Origin: JAFGGG01 sp964638895
GTDB lineage: Bacteria > Spirochaetota > Spirochaetia > SZUA-6 > RPPD01
NCBI GenBank assembly: GCA_964638895.1
Contig: CAZWYY010000009.1
Coordinates: 13,620-77,619, forward strand
Length of the DNA stretch: 64,000 bases
Direction: 5' to 3'
How positions within the stretch are numbered: the first letter of the stretch is position 1; the number at the start of each line of letters is the position of its first letter. Of this stretch, positions 35,156 through 43,564 are shown one piece after another. A program made the translations under genes and the position numbers. A model generated the notes under the pieces. The model saw only the letters and a program-made list of their open reading frames with translations. It ran no database searches and was not told where the DNA came from.

Positions 35156-36235
35156 TCACATATACCGGTTCTTCAGGTGTTCGTACACCTGGTAGACCAC
35201 CCCCTGCGAATCGCTTCCTTTTAGTTTGATGTTCCTTTTATACTGTTCCGGGACGGACAACCCGGCCTTACGCATGGTGTTTTCACTGATAAGGATATCA
35301 CCCTCTTTAGAGCTGCTTTCCAGCTGTGCGGCAAGGTTGACCGTGCTGCCGATAAGGGTGTTGTCATAACGCATGCTTCCGCCCACATTACCGCGGATAA
35401 TGGGACCTGTATGAATTCCCATGCGGAAATAGATGGGCACCAGCCCGTCTTCCACCCGTTTTTTATTCAACTCCTCAATACCATGCTGAACCAGGACACA
35501 GGCCTTCACCGCCTCGTCCGCCTGCTCAAATACGGCCAGAAAGGCGTCACCGATGAACTTGTCAATATCCCCGTGGTTGTCGTAAATAATCTTTGTGGCC
35601 ACCTCAAACACAGAGTTCAGGGCCTTGATCACCTCGATCGGTTCCAGGGGAAGCGACATCTTGGTAAACCCCTTGATATCGGCGAATACGATGGTCAGCT
35701 CCAGTTGCTCCTCGGGGATCTTGATCTTGCGCTCATAGGCGAAGTTGTTGGCCAGGTTCCAGATGGTCCGGGGGATGTATTTTTTTATAAGATCCAGCAG
35801 AATGAAATCATGGATGGCCTGTTCCTGAAGCTGTGATATTTTTAATACGAGCTCGGAGTTCAGCACGTTATTCTTTATCAGCGGACGCATCACCAGGTAC
35901 AACATAGAGTCCGCCGATCCTTTGTCCAGGTAGGTATCGGCCCCGGAGAGCATGGCCTGCGAAATCCGCTGTTTTTCATCACCCGGAAGCAGGGCCAGTA
36001 CGGGAAGCAGGCGGAACATCTCGTCGCTTTTCAAATCCTCCGTAAAACCGGCCGCGGTTTCCAACTCCCAGTCCATGACGATCAGCGAAATGTCGCGGTC
36101 GAACAGGATATTTTCCGCTTCCCCGGTTGTGGGGACCTGGACAACCTCGAACACCTCCTCCTTGAACTGCTTGAGGCTGTGATCAAACAAGTTTTTAAGC
36201 CCGCCGTCCACGGAAATAATCAGAATGGTTTTCAT
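35156..36235 (-). CDS. Receiver-linked class III adenylate/guanylate cyclase
   Basis: 359 residues from ATG 36235, chosen because GGAGAG is immediately upstream; the frame is open 21 codons further. The N-terminal ~130 residues form a receiver-like domain (IVMDWELETAAGF with a possible acceptor Asp, GADTYLDKGSA). A coiled linker leads to a class III cyclase domain with VFADIKGFT (first metal Asp), GDIDKFIGDAFLAVFEQ (second Asp) and the NTLIGSTVNLAAQL strand. A phosphorelay input to cyclic-nucleotide synthesis is implied. It converges on the cNMP-binding gene with a 77-base gap. Confidence 0.92.
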   Translation of the reverse strand: MKTILIISVDGGLKNLFDHSLKQFKEEVFEVVQVPTTGEAENILFDRDISLIVMDWELETAAGFTEDLKSDEMFRLLPVLALLPGDEKQRISQAMLSGADTYLDKGSADSMLYLVMRPLIKNNVLNSELVLKISQLQEQAIHDFILLDLIKKYIPRTIWNLANNFAYERKIKIPEEQLELTIVFADIKGFTKMSLPLEPIEVIKALNSVFEVATKIIYDNHGDIDKFIGDAFLAVFEQADEAVKACVLVQHGIEELNKKRVEDGLVPIYFRMGIHTGPIIRGNVGGSMRYDNTLIGSTVNLAAQLESSSKEGDILISENTMRKAGLSVPEQYKRNIKLKGSDSQGVVYQVYEHLKNRYM

Positions 36236-36415
36236 CTCTCCTATTATATTCCACAAATTTGATACGCTTTGCAAGGAAAAATCCGGTATAAACAGCAATT
36301 TTAAATTTGTTCCATATCATGGATCGAACGAATTCAAAATCACCTGCCAAAGCATGTATAAAATTCTAATTTGACATTTCCGTAAGTTTGTGGTATCGAA
36401 AGGAGAGAAGGCGGC

Positions 36416-37720
36416 ATGCACATGGAAATAGAGGAAGCTGCTCAAAGAACAAAACAAGCCTCTTTAAGCCTCGCGGCCGTGGAGGGCCGGGTAAAAAACA
36501 ATGCACTGCGGGGGATCGTACGCGTATTAAGGGAGCACGCTCCGGAGATCATCCGGGCCAATACAAACGACCTTGACCGTGCACAGCGGGAAAAGCTTGC
36601 CGCGCCTCTGTTAAAGCGCCTGAAATTCGACCAGGCAAAAATCGACGAGGTGTGCAGGGGCATCGAGGCCCTGATAACCCTAGAGGAGCCGGTGGGCAGG
36701 ACCCTGCGCGCCATGGAGCTGGACAAGGGGCTTGAGCTTTTCAAGGTGAGCTGCCCCATAGGGGTGGTGGGCGTGATCTTTGAGTCTCGGCCCGACGCCC
36801 TGGTGCAGATCGCCTGCCTCTGCCTTAAAAGCGGCAACGCCGTAATGCTTAAAGGGGGCAGCGAGGCCGCGGAAACCAACAGGCTGCTGGCCGGTCTTAT
36901 CCTGAAGGCGGGCACGGAAGGCGGCCTGCCCAATAATTGGCTGCATCTTCTGGAAACACGCGGGCATGTCAACCGGCTTTTAGCCCTAACCACTTATTTA
37001 GATCTTCTGATTCCGCGCGGCTCTAATGAATTCGTGAAACACATCATGGACAACACATCCATACCCGTGCTGGGACACGCAGAAGGCATCTGCCACGTAT
37101 ACGTGGATGAGTACGCGGACCCCAAAATGGCCCTGGATATCATAACGGATAGCAAGTGCCAGTATGTGGCGGTCTGTAACTCCCTGGAGACCCTGCTTGT
37201 CCACCGCGCGCAGGCCGCTTCCCTGCTGCCGGAACTGAAGCGGATAATGGAAGGGCACGGCGTGGAGCTACGCGGGTGCGGGGAAACGCAAAAAATTATT
37301 CGGGTCAAACCGGCCACGGAAGCGGACTGGAAAACGGAGTACCTGGACCTGATCCTGGCCGTGGAAATAACCGAAAACATGGAACAGGCAATCGAACATA
37401 TCAACACCTACGGCTCACATCACACGGACGCCATTGTGACGCAGGATAAAGGCAGGGCGTCGTTGTTTTTAAACCTGGTTGACTCGGCCGATGTGTTCTG
37501 GAACTGCAGCACCCGTTTCAGCGACGGGTACCGCTTCGGCTTGGGCGCCGAGGTGGGCATCAGCACAAACAAAATACACGCCCGCGGACCGGTGGGCATT
37601 GAGGGACTTTTGATCTATAAATGGAAGCTTCTGGGTACGGGGCAGGTTGTAGCCGGTTATACGGGACAGGGTGCGCGAAGCTTCACCCATAAAAAATTGA
37701 ACAAAGACTGCGACGTATAA
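36416..37720 (+). CDS. proA: Gamma-glutamyl phosphate reductase
   Basis: 434 residues from ATG 36416, with AAGGAGAG eight bases upstream (ATG 36422 is an alternative). NADPH-dependent second step of proline synthesis, an aldehyde-dehydrogenase-like fold. Seen: PIGVVGVIFESRPDALVQIA, GNAVMLKGGSEAAETN, IPRGSNEFV, VLGHAEGICHVYVDEYAD and CNSLETLLVH with the catalytic Cys, and GLGAEVGISTNKIHARGPVG. Six bases from proB. Family length is usual (about 420). Confidence 0.97.
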   Translation: MHMEIEEAAQRTKQASLSLAAVEGRVKNNALRGIVRVLREHAPEIIRANTNDLDRAQREKLAAPLLKRLKFDQAKIDEVCRGIEALITLEEPVGRTLRAMELDKGLELFKVSCPIGVVGVIFESRPDALVQIACLCLKSGNAVMLKGGSEAAETNRLLAGLILKAGTEGGLPNNWLHLLETRGHVNRLLALTTYLDLLIPRGSNEFVKHIMDNTSIPVLGHAEGICHVYVDEYADPKMALDIITDSKCQYVAVCNSLETLLVHRAQAASLLPELKRIMEGHGVELRGCGETQKIIRVKPATEADWKTEYLDLILAVEITENMEQAIEHINTYGSHHTDAIVTQDKGRASLFLNLVDSADVFWNCSTRFSDGYRFGLGAEVGISTNKIHARGPVGIEGLLIYKWKLLGTGQVVAGYTGQGARSFTHKKLNKDCDV

Positions 37721-37726
37721 AAAACC

Positions 37727-38827
37727 ATGCGTAATTTTTCCAAGGTAAAAAGGATCGTCATAAAAATCGGCACCTCGACCATCACCAGGGACAACAGACT
37801 GAACAGGGATTATATCCACTCGCTCGCGCTTCAAATACGGCGGCTTTTAAATGAAAAAAAACAGGTGGTTATCGTTACCTCCGGCGCTATCGGCATGGGC
37901 GCGGCCCAGCTGGGCATAAAGGAACGGGTTATCGGTATAAAAACGCGGCAGGCCTGCGCGGCCATCGGGCAGCCGTTGCTGATGCAGGAGTACCGTAAAA
38001 CCTTTTTGCGCTACAAGATCATCACCGCCCAGGTGCTGCTTACCGCAGATGTGCTGAGCAACCGGAAAACCTACCTCAACCTGCGCAACGCCATGGAATC
38101 ACTGCTTAAACTGGGTACGGTTCCCGTTTTGAATGAAAACGACAGTGTTTCCACGGAGGAGATCGGCTCCGCCTTCAGCGACAACGACCGCCTGAGCGCG
38201 TTTGTGGCCAGCAAAATCGACGCCGACCTCCTGATTATGTTGAGCGACGTGGACGCGTTATACGACAGAGACCCCAGGAAACACCCGGACGCAAAACCGG
38301 TTTTTGTTGTAAAAGAGATATCGCCGGACATCCTCAAAATGGCGGGCAGCCACGGCAGCATCCATGCCCGGGGTGGTATGAAAACCAAGCTGCAGGCCGC
38401 GCAGGTCGCCTCGCAGGCCGGGTGTATCATGGTACTGGCCGCGGGGAACAGAAAAAACGTGATTACGGAAATTCTAGCCGGAAAAGAGATCGGAACCATG
38501 TTTTTACCCCGGGCGCGTCTCAGCCAGCGCCTGCGCTGGATCCGGAACAGCATTCCGGCGGGAACCGTTCGTATAGACGAAGGGGCGCTTACCGCCTTAA
38601 GGAAGAATAAAAGCCTTCTGCCCAGCGGCATTCAAAGCGTGGAGGGGGAGTTCGAAAAAAACTCGGTGGTAATGCTGAACGACGCGGCCAAGGCCGTCAG
38701 CGGGTTCAGCAGCGCCGAATTAAGGCTCGTGGCCGGAAAACACAGCAGGGAAATAGCCAGGCTTTTGGGCCTGGGCCGTGGGGACGTTGTGGCCACGCCG
38801 GAAAATATCGTATTTCTGGATGATTGA
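37727..38827 (+). CDS. proB: Glutamate 5-kinase
   Basis: 366 residues. First committed step of proline synthesis: phosphorylates glutamate. The amino-acid kinase domain has VIKIGTSTI, IVTSGAIGMG, PVLNENDSVSTEE, FSDNDRLSAFVASKI and the ADLLIMLSDVDALYD loop, with GMKTKLQAA later. A C-terminal PUA domain (about 280-360) is present, as in full-length ProB. Stop overlaps the frame of the chorismate mutase gene (ATGATTGA), suggesting co-translation of all three. Feedback inhibition by proline is typical of the family. Confidence 0.97.
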   Translation: MRNFSKVKRIVIKIGTSTITRDNRLNRDYIHSLALQIRRLLNEKKQVVIVTSGAIGMGAAQLGIKERVIGIKTRQACAAIGQPLLMQEYRKTFLRYKIITAQVLLTADVLSNRKTYLNLRNAMESLLKLGTVPVLNENDSVSTEEIGSAFSDNDRLSAFVASKIDADLLIMLSDVDALYDRDPRKHPDAKPVFVVKEISPDILKMAGSHGSIHARGGMKTKLQAAQVASQAGCIMVLAAGNRKNVITEILAGKEIGTMFLPRARLSQRLRWIRNSIPAGTVRIDEGALTALRKNKSLLPSGIQSVEGEFEKNSVVMLNDAAKAVSGFSSAELRLVAGKHSREIARLLGLGRGDVVATPENIVFLDD

Positions 38828-38828
38828 G

Positions 38829-39584
38829 ATGCGGGAAAAACAAACGGAAATCACGCTTGATCTGAACATGATCGCCTTACAGCTTGAGGGCCTGGAAGAG
38901 ACCATAATCTACCACCTTATCGAACGCGTCCAGTATTGTAAAAACAGCAGGGTCTACGAACCGGGTAAAAGCGGATTCCGCGGGTATGCCCGCAAGAGCC
39001 TTATGGATATCCGCCTGCTTTATCACGAGGGAATGGACGCACAGTTCGGCCGCTTCTTTGTGCCGGAAGAAAGGCCCTTTAACCGGCGCCTGCCCAGGGC
39101 AAGGCGCAGCGTACACTTGCTCCCCTACCCGCTGGCGCTTGCGGATTACAATGCAGTAAACCTCACCGCGGAAATCAAACGCGCCTATATCCCGTTCATT
39201 GCCGCGGTCTGCAGGCCCGGGGACGACGGGCAGTACGGCTCAAGCGTGGAGAATGACGTGTACGCGCTTCAGGCCATCTCACGTCGCGTGCACTACGGAG
39301 CCATGTACGTGGCGGAGGCCAAGTACCGTAAAGACCCGCTGCGGTATGAAGACTTAATCCGCAAACAGGACAAGGACGGGCTGCTACACGAACTTACCAG
39401 AAAAGAGGTGGAAGAGTGCATCATCCGGCGGGTTGGGGAAAAGGTGGCCCGGGCGCAGTCCAAGGTAAATACCGAAATCCGCACGCTGATCGACCCGGTC
39501 CTGGTGCTGGCCTTTTACAGGGACACTATTATTCCCCTTACCAAAGAGGGTGAGATCAGATACCTGTTACACCGGAAAAATTAA
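38829..39584 (+). CDS. Eukaryotic-type (AroQ) chorismate mutase
   Basis: 251 residues from ATG 38829 (38820 also possible), overlapping the end of proB. Converts chorismate to prephenate for Phe/Tyr. The pattern follows the yeast/plant Aro7 class rather than the ~90-residue bacterial mutase: EETIIYHLIERVQYCKNSRV near the start, YGSSVENDVYALQAISRRVH (Arg152-Arg153), VAEAKY (Lys165), and IIPLTKEGEIRYLLHR at the end (Thr238 and Glu242, equivalent in spacing to yeast Thr242 and Glu246). Length matches yeast Aro7 (256). Absence of an attached prephenate dehydratase or dehydrogenase is as in eukaryotes. Confidence 0.88.
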   Translation: MREKQTEITLDLNMIALQLEGLEETIIYHLIERVQYCKNSRVYEPGKSGFRGYARKSLMDIRLLYHEGMDAQFGRFFVPEERPFNRRLPRARRSVHLLPYPLALADYNAVNLTAEIKRAYIPFIAAVCRPGDDGQYGSSVENDVYALQAISRRVHYGAMYVAEAKYRKDPLRYEDLIRKQDKDGLLHELTRKEVEECIIRRVGEKVARAQSKVNTEIRTLIDPVLVLAFYRDTIIPLTKEGEIRYLLHRKN

Positions 39585-39591
39585 GCGCTGC

Positions 39592-39612
39592 GGCGGCCCT
39601 TTACAGGCCGCC
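39592..39612. terminator. GC-rich hairpin between convergent genes
   Basis: GGCGGCC, loop CTTTACA, GGCCGCC, repeated CTTTACA after. A seven-base perfect stem placed between the ends of the chorismate mutase and the sensor-kinase genes, eight bases past the stop of the former and two before that of the latter. No T tract; it could act in both directions. Confidence 0.4.
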
Positions 39613-39614
39613 CT

Positions 39615-41027
39615 TTACAATTCTACCCCGACCTGCCGGGGAAAGATTATTTCGAATACCGTATATTCTCCCCGTCTGCCCGCCTCAAGCTTGCCTTTTA
39701 ATTGCTTCACAAGCATTTCCACAAGCTGCAGCCCCAGCGATGTGCTCTTTTTAATATCAAAATCAGCAGGCAGGCCCCTGCCGTTATCCTTGATCACAAA
39801 CACATACATCTTCCCCCGGGCTTTCATGGAAATACCGATAATCCCGTTTCGCCTCCGGGGAAATGCGTGCTTTATGGCATTGGTCACCAGTTCGTTGAAT
39901 ACCAATCCGCAGGGGATGGCGATATCTATATTCAGAAAAACGCGTTGTATCTCCATATTTATCTTTATCTTCCCGTGATCCAGCCGGTGTGAATGAATAA
40001 TGTGAAAGACAAAGGATTTGAGGTACTCCTTAAAATCTATTTTCTGCAGATCATTAGACTGGTACAGCTTTTCATGAATCAGGGCCATGGCCCTGATTCT
40101 GTTTTCGCACTGCTTGAATACCTTTATGGTCTGTTCATCGGGAATGGAATGCATTTGGAGGTTCATCAGGCTGCTTATTATCTGCAGGTTGTTTTTCACC
40201 CTGTGGTGAATCTCCCTTAACATGGTTTCCTTTTCTTTCAGAGTTTTCAATTGTTTCTGCGTATGCTTTTTTTCGGTAATGTCTTCTTGAATGGCGATAA
40301 AATTGCTGATTTCTCCCTTGGGATCGCGTACCGATGAAATAGTGACCGATTCCCAGTACAGCCTGCCGTCTTTTTTCCGGTTGATGATCTCCCCCCGCCA
40401 CTCGCCGTCACGCAGCAGGGTCTGCTTCAACTGTTCATAGAATTCGGGCGGATGGTAATTTGATTTTAATACGTGTACGTTCCGGCCGATTATTTCCTCC
40501 GGCGAATACCCGCGCACGCGGATGAACACGGGGTTGATGTATTCGATGGTCCCGTTCTTATCGGTAATTATGATGGAAACCGGGCTTTGATCAACCACGC
40601 CGAACATTTTACGCAGAAACTCCTCTGACCGTTTCCTGCCTGAAATATCGCGGATCGTACCCGCAACCCCCATGAATTTTCTGTTTTGTCCATCGATCCC
40701 CCGGTTGTAATACGCACAGGAGCTTATTTCACCATAAATTTCATGCGGGTCGCCGGAACCGCCCCCGGCTTTGGGCAGAAGCCGCGCCTCCAGGTTTGCA
40801 TGTTTTAAAAGCCATACCGGAGGCTCGTTCAAAGTGATCGCCTGCCTGAAAGCGGCCGGGGAAGGAAAGTTTTTTGCGTTGTTTAATTCGCGCTGCACGC
40901 GTGAGGCGTCATCGGGATGAATTATGGTGGTAAAGTGTTTGCCTATGAGTTCGGCCGGCCTATATCCAAGGATTGTCACGGCATGGTTTAAGACCCGGAA
41001 CCGGCCGCGAGAGTCGGTTTTATACAC
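39615..41027 (-). CDS. PAS-containing sensor histidine kinase (HisKA_2 type)
   Basis: 470 residues from GTG 41027, which is inside the first PAS fold (VYKTDSRGRFRVLNHA). The frame remains open upstream for 30 codons (YKKEKHTPFERSLRESDTQY, RNLFHFIPDI), which supply the missing start of this PAS domain, and ends at the stop of citrate synthase. No ATG, GTG or TTG is available there. After a second PAS domain (VDQSPVSIIITDKNGTIEYI, IGRNVHVLKSNYHPPEFYEQ) come REIHHRVKNNLQIISSLMNL (HisKA_2), ELVTNAIKHAFP and a GLGLQL-type ATPase end. Cytoplasmic, no membrane helix. Real start uncertain. Confidence 0.85.
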   Translation of the reverse strand: MYKTDSRGRFRVLNHAVTILGYRPAELIGKHFTTIIHPDDASRVQRELNNAKNFPSPAAFRQAITLNEPPVWLLKHANLEARLLPKAGGGSGDPHEIYGEISSCAYYNRGIDGQNRKFMGVAGTIRDISGRKRSEEFLRKMFGVVDQSPVSIIITDKNGTIEYINPVFIRVRGYSPEEIIGRNVHVLKSNYHPPEFYEQLKQTLLRDGEWRGEIINRKKDGRLYWESVTISSVRDPKGEISNFIAIQEDITEKKHTQKQLKTLKEKETMLREIHHRVKNNLQIISSLMNLQMHSIPDEQTIKVFKQCENRIRAMALIHEKLYQSNDLQKIDFKEYLKSFVFHIIHSHRLDHGKIKINMEIQRVFLNIDIAIPCGLVFNELVTNAIKHAFPRRRNGIIGISMKARGKMYVFVIKDNGRGLPADFDIKKSTSLGLQLVEMLVKQLKGKLEAGRRGEYTVFEIIFPRQVGVEL

Positions 41028-41117
41028 AATATCCGGAATAAAATGAAAAAGATTTCTGTATTGTGTATCACTTTCCCTTAATGATCTTTCAAACGGCGTA
41101 TGCTTTTCCTTTTTGTA

Positions 41118-42488
41118 TTAACTACGCTCATTCAGTGGAATATATTCCTGTTTTTTGATGATATTTTTATAGGCGGGCCGCATAATCCTGCCCCCGCTGA
41201 CCAGTTCTTCGATCCTGTGCGCCACCCACCCGGAGATACGCGCAATGGCAAACAAGGGAGTATAAAGCTCACGCGGAATACCCAGCATGCTGTACACAAA
41301 CCCTGAATAAAAATCAACGTTGGCGGAAATTATCTTATTTGAGTCTTTTTCTTCCTTTAATACCTCGGGACCAAACTTTTCTATGTTCGCATAAAGCCCG
41401 AACTCTTCTTCCGAGCCCTTTTCTTTGGAGAGCTCCGCGGCCTTCTGCTTAAGCAGCACGGCGCGGGGGTCCGAGAGGGTATAGACGGCATGTCCCAGAC
41501 CATAGATCAATCCGCTTCCGTCGTAGGCATCTTTCCTGATGAGTTTACGCAGGTAATTCTTGATCTCCGTCTCATTCGACCAATCCTTTACATTGGCCTT
41601 TATGTCATCCATCATTTCCACGACCTTGATATTCGCCCCCCCGTGCTTTGGCCCCTTAAGCGAGCCCACCCCGGCGGCCACGGCCGAATAAATATCCGTA
41701 CCCGATGAGGTGACGACATGAAGCGTAAAGGCGGAGTTGTTCCCCCCGCCGTGTTCGGCGTGCAGTACCAAAGCCAGATCCAGGACCTCGGCCTCTAGCT
41801 CACTGTACTTGCTGTCGGCCCTAATCAGGTGCAGCAGGTTCTCCGCAGTGCCCAATCCCTGTTTTACCTTGTGGATAAACAGGCTTTTCCCGTCATGATA
41901 GTGCGATTTGGCCTGGAAGGCATAGGCGGTAAAGGTCGGGAAACACGCTATAAGCTCAAGCCCCTGGCGTAGGTTGTTTTGTATGCTTAGATCATCCGGG
42001 TTATCATCATAGGAATACAGCACCAGTACGCTGCGGGCAAGCTTGTTCATAATATCCCTGCTGGGCGCCTTCAAAATCATATTCTCAGTAAAGCCCGCGG
42101 GCAGTTCCCTGCACTCGTCCAGTACCTGCTGGAATTCTGCCAGCTCGGCGGCGGTAGGCAGCTTGCCGAAAAGCAAGAGAAAAGCGGTTTCTTCGAATCC
42201 AAAGCGTTTTTCAGCCTGAAATCCGTTGACTATCTCGCGCACGTCTATGCCGCGGTAGATAAGGCGTCCTTCCACGGGTACGGTTTCACCTTCGTCTATA
42301 ATATAGCCGTGAACGTCCCCTATGGTAGTAAGCCCGACCAGCACACCCGTGCCGTCGCTGTTGCGTAATCCCCGTTTTACGTTGTACTTGAGATAGTTAT
42401 CGGACGAAATTTTGTTCTTTTCCTCGGCTGTATTATATGTTTTTTTGATAAATTCATTTAAAATACCTGTTTTCACTGTTTTTTCCAT
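41118..42488 (-). CDS. Citrate synthase
   Basis: 456 residues. Condenses oxaloacetate and acetyl-CoA. The longer Clostridium/spirochaete-like citrate synthase form, with LIYRGIDVREIV, HAEHGGGNNSAF (catalytic His), SVAAGVGSLKGPKHGGAN-type core, GLGHAVYTLSDPRA (second His) and SANVDFYSGFVYSMLGIP (catalytic Asp). The 2-methylcitrate reaction cannot be ruled out. Stop TAA is in the same frame as the downstream sensor kinase. AAGGA precedes the ATG; a good promoter is at 42530-42558. Confidence 0.94.
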   Translation of the reverse strand: MEKTVKTGILNEFIKKTYNTAEEKNKISSDNYLKYNVKRGLRNSDGTGVLVGLTTIGDVHGYIIDEGETVPVEGRLIYRGIDVREIVNGFQAEKRFGFEETAFLLLFGKLPTAAELAEFQQVLDECRELPAGFTENMILKAPSRDIMNKLARSVLVLYSYDDNPDDLSIQNNLRQGLELIACFPTFTAYAFQAKSHYHDGKSLFIHKVKQGLGTAENLLHLIRADSKYSELEAEVLDLALVLHAEHGGGNNSAFTLHVVTSSGTDIYSAVAAGVGSLKGPKHGGANIKVVEMMDDIKANVKDWSNETEIKNYLRKLIRKDAYDGSGLIYGLGHAVYTLSDPRAVLLKQKAAELSKEKGSEEEFGLYANIEKFGPEVLKEEKDSNKIISANVDFYSGFVYSMLGIPRELYTPLFAIARISGWVAHRIEELVSGGRIMRPAYKNIIKKQEYIPLNERS

Positions 42489-42529
42489 ATATTTTCCTTG
42501 TTAATAAGGATTGAATATTTTACAAAAAA

Positions 42530-42558
42530 ATTATATCTATAAAACAGTGATTTGACAA
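42530..42558 (-). promoter_or_regulatory. Sigma-70 promoter of the citrate synthase gene
   Basis: On the minus strand: TTGTCA, 17-base spacer, TATAAT. Eleven of twelve hexamer bases match. About 40 bases upstream of ATG 42488. The -35 region overlaps a TTGACA on the plus strand (42552-42557), but no good plus-strand -10 follows. Confidence 0.75.
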
Positions 42559-42625
42559 TTCCTTTACCAAGGATTTCATTGTTTATTTGCATTTAATCGC
42601 GGAACAACGTAAAAAGGTACCGGCT

Positions 42626-43078
42626 ATGAATTTTATACATTTTTCCTTATTCACCGCAATTTGTGTACATATTATCTGTCAGGTCTTCAAGCTGGTCTAT
42701 TATTCCTTAAAAACGGGGCGCTTTGACATAGGTTACTTTTTTTCGGCTGGCGGCATGCCCAGCACGCATACCGCGTTTACCAGCAGCCTTACCGTTTCGC
42801 TGGGACTGATAAAAGGCTTTGATTCCGCGTTTTTTGCCATAGGTTTTGTGTTCTCCGCCGTGGTTATTTATGACTCCCTGAGGCTGCGCGGGGCCGTGCA
42901 GATTCATTCGGAGCAGCTGCACAAACTTGTCAAGCTCCTGCCGGCGGAAGAACGCTTGAAAATTCCAAAGATGGTGGGGCACACCCTAAGCGAGATAATC
43001 GTGGGTATCATTGTGGCCTTAATTCTCAGTACAGGCCTCTACTATTTTTGGGGCGGCTATTTTCTCGGCCCGGGTTGA
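42626..43078 (+). CDS. Divergent PAP2-family membrane protein
   Basis: 150 residues from ATG 42626 (AAAAAGG upstream; 13 open codons precede). Marked by a GGMPSTHTAFTSSL signature and a following acidic YDSLRLRGAVQIHSEQLH, characteristic of the divergent PAP2 family (DUF212-like), in which the classical phosphatase triad is incomplete. Four hydrophobic segments. Probably an inner-membrane protein of unknown substrate; related proteins are widespread in spirochaetes and cyanobacteria. Confidence 0.88.
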   Translation: MNFIHFSLFTAICVHIICQVFKLVYYSLKTGRFDIGYFFSAGGMPSTHTAFTSSLTVSLGLIKGFDSAFFAIGFVFSAVVIYDSLRLRGAVQIHSEQLHKLVKLLPAEERLKIPKMVGHTLSEIIVGIIVALILSTGLYYFWGGYFLGPG

Positions 43079-43093
43079 GATTGAAGAAAAGCT

Positions 43094-43564
43094 ATGAGGA
43101 ATATGCGTTTTTTTCCGGTAGTAATTTTTTTGTTTTTCTATGGATTTGTATTTCCCGGCCGGGGCTATGCACAGCATGGTTCCGACGGTGACATACGGAA
43201 TTGGCTGGGAATGGATCTTGAAACCGCCTATAAACGGTTTGGTACGCCCCAGGAGGTTTTTTCCTACCGGGCGGGTCCCGAAGCCGATAATGTGGTATTC
43301 TATTACAAAAACCATGTCTATTTATTCTGGTACCAAAACCGGGTATGGGTGGTCAGATTTGATGAACGTTATAAACAGAGGTTTCTGGGATTGGAAATGG
43401 GTATGTCCAGGGAAAGGGTATTGGAAATCCTTGACCGGGCCTTTACGGAAGCGGAGGATTCACTTGTTTTTTATCTCCCCGACCGGGGATACCCGGTACG
43501 CCTTCGCCTGTTTTTTACAGCGGATGCGCTGTCCGACGCATATTTATACAGAGGTGATTTTTAA
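43094..43564 (+). CDS. Exported protein with SmpA/BamE-like repeats
   Basis: 156 residues, signal peptide ending PGRGYAQ. The mature protein has two motifs of the LGM-LETAYKRFGTPQEV and LEMGMSRERVLEILDRAFTE type, the G-x-x-x-x-x-V pattern of SmpA/OmlA-like helices, with strands between (VVFYYKNHVYLFWY). I infer an envelope role. Stop overlaps the start of aroDE by one base (TAATG), so co-translated, though a metabolic link is not obvious. Confidence 0.68.
   Translation: MRNMRFFPVVIFLFFYGFVFPGRGYAQHGSDGDIRNWLGMDLETAYKRFGTPQEVFSYRAGPEADNVVFYYKNHVYLFWYQNRVWVVRFDERYKQRFLGLEMGMSRERVLEILDRAFTEAEDSLVFYLPDRGYPVRLRLFFTADALSDAYLYRGDF

Noticed and set aside
36371..36399. TTGACA with TATCGA 17 bases away as the proA promoter
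   Set aside because: Only three of six -10 bases match, and the start point would fall inside the proA ribosome-binding site, so it is likely chance.
42552..42580. Plus-strand TTGACA as promoter for the PAP2 gene
   Set aside because: The matching -10 is TTCATT and not convincing; the same bases are better explained by the opposite-strand citrate synthase promoter.
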